Assembly (NCBI RefSeq): GCF_019104945.1
Contig: NZ_JAHRWW010000008.1
Span: 1 to 39,278 of the forward strand
Direction: 5' to 3'
Length of the DNA stretch: 39,278 nt
From: Thermomonas sp.
GTDB lineage: Bacteria > Pseudomonadota > Gammaproteobacteria > Xanthomonadales > Xanthomonadaceae
Position numbers and translations under genes: made by a program. Each line of letters starts with the position of its first letter. Position 1 is the stretch's first letter. Positions 35,270-39,278 of the stretch are shown here, one piece after another. The notes below the pieces were generated by a model. It ran no database searches. It saw only the letters and a list, made by a program, of their open reading frames with translations, and had not been told where the DNA came from.

Positions 35270-36349
35270 CTAGTGGCGAAGCCGCTGCAACGCGTCGATC
35301 TTCGACTGATAGCGTAGCTGATCGCCCCCTTTACTCAATCGTTTGGCGGCATCTAACTCAACACTCGCTTGCTGCAACTGTCCTGTTTGATAGTAGGCCC
35401 GTGCCAAAAAGAAATGAAATAGGTGCTCCTGCCGATGCAAAGCAACTGCGCGCCGATAATATGCAATGGCGGCCTGCAGATCCCCCGCCTGCTCCAGCCT
35501 CCGCCCTTGCCCAAACTGATAGTAAGGGTCTCTGCTTAACATGCGCTTGGCCCGTTTTTGCCAGCGTTCGGCAGCAACCAACTTACCTTCCGCCTGATAA
35601 AGCGCAACGATATTCGAATATGCGCTGGATAGCCGCGGGTTCTTCTCCACAGCCGTCAAGAACATTTGTTCGGCCCCAGTAAGATCACCTTGCTGCTGCA
35701 GCAATATGCCCGCGTTGCTCCATAATGTCGCATCCTCAGGCGCATAGCGCAGCGCCTGCGACTGCCACACTTGAGCCTGCGCCAACTTCCCATCGATCAG
35801 CAACTCCATTGCGCGGTTGCCGTAGAACAACGCCAACAAATGCGCATCATCGATCTGATAGTCCACCACGGGGGCCGCCAAACGATCCGCCGCAATGTCC
35901 AGCATAAATTTGCGCTCACCAATCACAACCACTACATTCGCGTGCAGATTTTGCGCCACCACATCACCGGTCACATCCCAAGCCATCACCCGGTCAATTT
36001 GTTGCGCATAGGCCGTCAAGCCAGCCTCACGCGCTAACGCCACAGCCATGAGCGTGAACGCCATACAGTTAACCTTGCGCGTCTGATAACTCTCACTCAC
36101 TGTCCGCGTGGCATAGGCCTCATACGTCAGCCCCAGCCCACTTGGCTTGAGCATGAAATCAGCCAACTTGTACATCCGCTGCTCGGGCGAACGGATACCC
36201 ATCACTTTTTCTTTAAACTCATCGCGCAGCGCATCGGGGATCGCTAGCACCTGCTCGGCTGGTGGCGGAGCCACGCCTTCTTCTTGCGCATGCAACCGCC
36301 CTACTGGTGATTGCAGAGCCAAAACACCTGCCAAAACCACGCCTAGCAT
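35270..36349 (-). CDS. Exported transglutaminase-like protein with TPR repeats
   Basis: The 359-aa product begins with a signal peptide (MLGVVLAGVLALQSPVGRLH). A transglutaminase-like domain follows (residues about 40-160) with a plausible Cys-His-Asp triad: C95 in RKVNCMAFT, H136 in LHANVVV and D151 in FMLDIAAD. The C-terminal half (about 175-355) is TPR-like, with repeats such as APEDATLWSNAGILLQQQGD, NPRLSSAYSNIVALYQAEGK and AGDLQAAIAYYRRAVALH. The ATG at 36349 has GAGGTGAT four nt upstream; the frame is open to 36463 but its N-terminus there is not signal-like. It is downstream of the TonB-dependent receptor, but a strong terminator separates them. Such proteins may be proteases or crosslinking enzymes; the role is unknown. 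Confidence 0.85.
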   Translation of the reverse strand: MLGVVLAGVLALQSPVGRLHAQEEGVAPPPAEQVLAIPDALRDEFKEKVMGIRSPEQRMYKLADFMLKPSGLGLTYEAYATRTVSESYQTRKVNCMAFTLMAVALAREAGLTAYAQQIDRVMAWDVTGDVVAQNLHANVVVVIGERKFMLDIAADRLAAPVVDYQIDDAHLLALFYGNRAMELLIDGKLAQAQVWQSQALRYAPEDATLWSNAGILLQQQGDLTGAEQMFLTAVEKNPRLSSAYSNIVALYQAEGKLVAAERWQKRAKRMLSRDPYYQFGQGRRLEQAGDLQAAIAYYRRAVALHRQEHLFHFFLARAYYQTGQLQQASVELDAAKRLSKGGDQLRYQSKIDALQRLRH

Positions 36350-36408
36350 ACCGATCACCTCGCATGCCCACTCAATAGCGCTTATACGCTCTTCCAAGAT
36401 AAAGGGGT

Positions 36409-36440
36409 AAAAAAAACCGGCCTCCTTGCGGAGGCCGGTT
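36409..36440 (-). terminator. Intrinsic terminator of the TonB-dependent receptor gene
   Basis: On the minus strand an 11-bp perfect stem, AACCGGCCTCC (36440-36430) with GGAGGCCGGTT (36425-36415), encloses a 4-nt loop and is followed by T residues (36416-36409). It lies 23 nt after the receptor stop. It is the only clean intrinsic terminator seen in this window. Confidence 0.9.
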
Positions 36441-36463
36441 GTCACACTTGTTGTACGCGTCAA

Positions 36464-39278
36464 TTAAAAGTCGTAACGCGCAGTGAAGCGGAAAGAACGC
36501 GGGCTGGAGTAGTACAACACTTGGCCATAGCGCGGATTTACCGTGGTACGGCTGCTCGCCGAACGCTCGTAGTAGCCGGTTGCGGTTTGCGTGTCGAATA
36601 CGTTCAGCACGTCCATCGCCAAGGTGAAGCCCTTCGCCCAGCTCGGGTTATAGGTCACGTTGAGGTTGAACGTTGCCGTCCACGGCGTGCTGCCTGCGCT
36701 ACCGCGCGGGGAGAACGTGTAATCCGCATTCGGGGTCACATTCGGATTATTGACTGCCGTCTGTGCACCCGGTACGCCGCAATAGGAGTAGTACGCGCCG
36801 TTATAGATACCCGGCTTCGCATAAGGCCAATAGCTGTAGCAGCTACGCGGACGCCCGCTCTGCACAATGGCGGAACCACCCACACGCCACTGATCGTTGA
36901 ACTTGTACGTGCCGTAACCCTTGATCTGGTGGGTACGGTTATTCGGCAGGCTGCCGCTCACGCCGTACATCAGCTCCGGCAAATCCCAGTCTTGCGTTAC
37001 GGAAACGTCTGACTGACCGCCATTGCCTGTATCAACAGATGAGTTCAGCTGGCCTTCGGCATTACCCCAGTTATGCGACAGGGTGTAGTCGATTCGGCCG
37101 AAGAAACCGCCCTCGGTATACTGCGCGTACAAATCCAACGCTGCGTACTTGCGCTTCAGTTTCGGGAATGCGGTGCCGAAGTCAACGGCGAAGTCGTGCT
37201 CCACCTTGACAAGGTTGCCCGTGCCATCATCTTCCCAGAAGGTCGCCTTATTGCTGCCCGCATTGAAGATAAAGCATTCTGTGGGGCAGATATCATCAAT
37301 GGCATTCTTCAGGTCACGGAAGGTGGCCTTAGCACCCCACGAGAACGACTCGCTCTCATTCCGCTCCATACCCAGAATAAATTCATCCTGGTAGTGCGGC
37401 TTCAAATCAACCTGAGCGATCGTACGCGGGTCCTTGTCATAACCGCACTCCACGTTGGAGGAGAAACCACCGTTAGCGCAGGTGTAGGGACTGGTGGCAC
37501 TCGTGTACGGAATTGCAACCGGGTTGATCGGCGTACCGTCAGCATTGATACCGGTATAGGTGAAGTACTGCGCGGTGCTCAGCGACGGGTTTGAACCACG
37601 CACCGAAACGTTGTTCGGCAGGGCCAAATGATAGCGGCCAATATTACCGAAGACCTTGAATGTGGAATCACCGTTTACGTCCCAGCTAAAGCCAAGGCGC
37701 GGCGCCCAGTTATTCTTCTGCTCAACGTAGGCAAGCCCCTTGCCGTTGTAATTGGTAAAGCCATCATTGCGCAGACCAAGGCTTAGCAACAGGTTGTCAG
37801 TTATTTGCCAACGGTCTTCAACATACATCGCCTTCTGCTTCACGGTGGTGGCACCGCCGTGTGCGTAGAAATTCTTGGAAACGTAATAGCCCTGCGTACC
37901 CAACTGGCCACCAGACGCGGGCGAGCCTACATAGTGGCTGGCATCCAACGCTGCCGTAGGATTACTTGCTAGACCATAAGACCAGTAATAACCGGTTGGC
38001 CCAACAACGCCATCACCCAAGTACGAAACCGCTTCGAAGTAGTCGTAGCCGGCGCGCAGATCGTGATTGCCTAAGGTGTAGGTGATATCGAAGCGGCGGG
38101 CCTTCGTCTTATCTACGCCATCGAAGTCATACGTCGGGCCGTACTTTTGTTGGTTGGTAATACCCGCGTAAGCCGAAGGTACCGAGCTAGGTGAAAGATC
38201 GGTATAGATCTTGGTCGGGTCATACCCTTCCATTGGGTTCGCAAAATTTTCGATCTTCTGCTGACCCACCATCGCCGAAACACTCAGGTTGTCGGTCAGA
38301 TAACCGGTGTACTTGGCGATATAGAGGCGTGACTTCGACTCTGTGGTGCTGGTGCTGTAGAGCACGTTATCGCGCTTGTTCGTGGTGTAATCAAAGCCGT
38401 AGTAGGCAGCTTCAGTCTTGGAATTATCCTGCACCCCGGTGAACTCGAGGATATGGTTGTCGGTGATATTCCAATCCACCTTCGCCGTCCAGCGCGGATA
38501 GGTGTCGTTATAAACACCCCAAGCCTGAGCACGGTTCGCTGCACTAATCGGCGACCCACCCGAAGCGGTCGTCCCGTTCAAGTTGCCACGAACGCGAGAC
38601 GACTCCCTGTCGGTCTTGGTCTGTTCTGCATTGATATACATGAACAAGCGGTTCTTGATCAGCGGGCCGCCCAAGTAGAACCCATACACCTGCGTTTCCG
38701 AGCGGTTCAAGCGGTTCAAGTCAAAAAGCTTACCGTCGGTCCAGTTCGCCGGGTTGTTACCCGATGCGGTGTTGTAGTGATTGCCCGAGCTCCAGTGGCC
38801 GGTATCCGGATAGTAGATATCCTTATAGTCGCTACGCATGGACTCAGGCGTATAGATTGCATACACGCCGCCCTTCCATTCGTTGGTGCCGCGCTTGGTG
38901 ATCAAGCTCACCACACCACCGGTGGAGCGACCGAACTCAGCACCGTAACCACCCAACAGCACCTGCTGCTGGTCAATGGAGTCGAAGCCCAGCGTGGTTG
39001 AACCAATGCTGGTCAGCGGATTGGTGACCGGATAGCCGTTGATGTAGTACGCGTTTTCAGAAGCCGCTGAGCCACCGAAGCTACCCACATTGGAGGACGA
39101 ACTATTGTATGCGGTGGAGTTGATGACGCCTGGCGCCATCAGCGCAACAGCGTTGATATCGCGCGGAAGTGCCAATTCTTTCAGCTGTTCCGCAGTAAAG
39201 ACCGTGCGGGTATCGGTTTGCGAAACGTCGATGCTCTGAATGAAGTTACCACCCTGCACAACCACTGCATCCAGCGTG
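36464..39278 (-). CDS. TonB-dependent receptor, Oar-like (5' end cut by the window)
   Basis: Outer-membrane receptor or transporter energised by TonB. The frame continues past the window edge: codons before 39265 read TLDA, so the true start is outside. The visible part holds a plug domain (YYINGYPVTN, LGGYGAEFGRSTGGVVSLIT) and a long beta-barrel, ending RSFRFTARYDF with the terminal Phe of outer-membrane barrels. The large size, GGVVSLITKRGTNEWKGGVY plug and many aromatic residues fit the Oar group, whose missing N-terminus usually carries a carboxypeptidase-regulatory-like domain. Substrate not known. A strong terminator follows the gene. Confidence 0.92.
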   Translation of the reverse strand, partial: TLDAVVVQGGNFIQSIDVSQTDTRTVFTAEQLKELALPRDINAVALMAPGVINSTAYNSSSSNVGSFGGSAASENAYYINGYPVTNPLTSIGSTTLGFDSIDQQQVLLGGYGAEFGRSTGGVVSLITKRGTNEWKGGVYAIYTPESMRSDYKDIYYPDTGHWSSGNHYNTASGNNPANWTDGKLFDLNRLNRSETQVYGFYLGGPLIKNRLFMYINAEQTKTDRESSRVRGNLNGTTASGGSPISAANRAQAWGVYNDTYPRWTAKVDWNITDNHILEFTGVQDNSKTEAAYYGFDYTTNKRDNVLYSTSTTESKSRLYIAKYTGYLTDNLSVSAMVGQQKIENFANPMEGYDPTKIYTDLSPSSVPSAYAGITNQQKYGPTYDFDGVDKTKARRFDITYTLGNHDLRAGYDYFEAVSYLGDGVVGPTGYYWSYGLASNPTAALDASHYVGSPASGGQLGTQGYYVSKNFYAHGGATTVKQKAMYVEDRWQITDNLLLSLGLRNDGFTNYNGKGLAYVEQKNNWAPRLGFSWDVNGDSTFKVFGNIGRYHLALPNNVSVRGSNPSLSTAQYFTYTGINADGTPINPVAIPYTSATSPYTCANGGFSSNVECGYDKDPRTIAQVDLKPHYQDEFILGMERNESESFSWGAKATFRDLKNAIDDICPTECFIFNAGSNKATFWEDDGTGNLVKVEHDFAVDFGTAFPKLKRKYAALDLYAQYTEGGFFGRIDYTLSHNWGNAEGQLNSSVDTGNGGQSDVSVTQDWDLPELMYGVSGSLPNNRTHQIKGYGTYKFNDQWRVGGSAIVQSGRPRSCYSYWPYAKPGIYNGAYYSYCGVPGAQTAVNNPNVTPNADYTFSPRGSAGSTPWTATFNLNVTYNPSWAKGFTLAMDVLNVFDTQTATGYYERSASSRTTVNPRYGQVLYYSSPRSFRFTARYDF

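Overview
The window looks like a chromosomal segment of a Xanthomonadaceae/Lysobacteraceae-type gammaproteobacterium (inference). The pointers are moderate to high GC, a metX-metB-hom operon behind a SAM-I riboswitch, a proteobacterial plant-type glutamate-cysteine ligase, tandem DsbA paralogues behind cytochrome c4, two-component and GGDEF proteins with periplasmic Reg_prop propellers, and an Oar-like TonB-dependent receptor. No tRNA, rRNA, CRISPR array, insertion sequence or prophage was seen. Genes are packed tightly and several convergent neighbours overlap at their stop codons.

Layout. 1-2625: edge of a type VI secretion locus, with a truncated vgrG (minus) divergent from tssA (plus) across an AT-rich spacer. 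2644-7566 (minus): ppc, gshA and engB. 7601-10897 (plus): a clear sigma70 promoter, then cytochrome c4, soluble DsbA, lipoprotein DsbA and an endonuclease/exonuclease/phosphatase protein. 10894-15198: TSUP permease (minus), then slt, a small WGR protein and hemE (plus). 15195-18713 (minus): hybrid histidine kinase with a periplasmic propeller. 18827-21633: cytochrome b561 and YceI (plus), a glutaredoxin-like protein (minus) and sdaA (plus). 21646-24843: a structured intergenic segment, then a propeller-GGDEF protein whose signal peptide is out of frame. 28382-24822 (minus): SAM-I riboswitch and metX-metB-hom. 28493-32455: M23 peptidase (plus), pseudo-receiver HDOD protein (minus), prfC (plus), CBS protein (minus). 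32497-35238: mtgA (minus), hslO and an unknown exported protein (plus). 35270-39278 (minus): transglutaminase-like/TPR protein and the 3' part of a TonB-dependent receptor.

Themes. The periplasm is heavily represented: two thiol oxidoreductases, cytochromes, YceI, Slt, MtgA, the M23 protein and two propeller sensors. Methionine synthesis from aspartate semialdehyde is one transcription unit under a SAM-sensing leader with a plausible ribosome-site sequestering hairpin. Four plus-strand genes (slt, WGR, M23, prfC) have a -10-like hexamer ending exactly 6 nt before the ATG, which predicts leaderless mRNAs. The observations most worth a second look are this leaderless set, the poly-T frameshift at the GGDEF gene start, the overlapping helices between sdaA and that gene, the 13-bp palindrome at sdaA, and the oppositely charged tails of the DsbA pair. 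No single clearly new multigene system was found.
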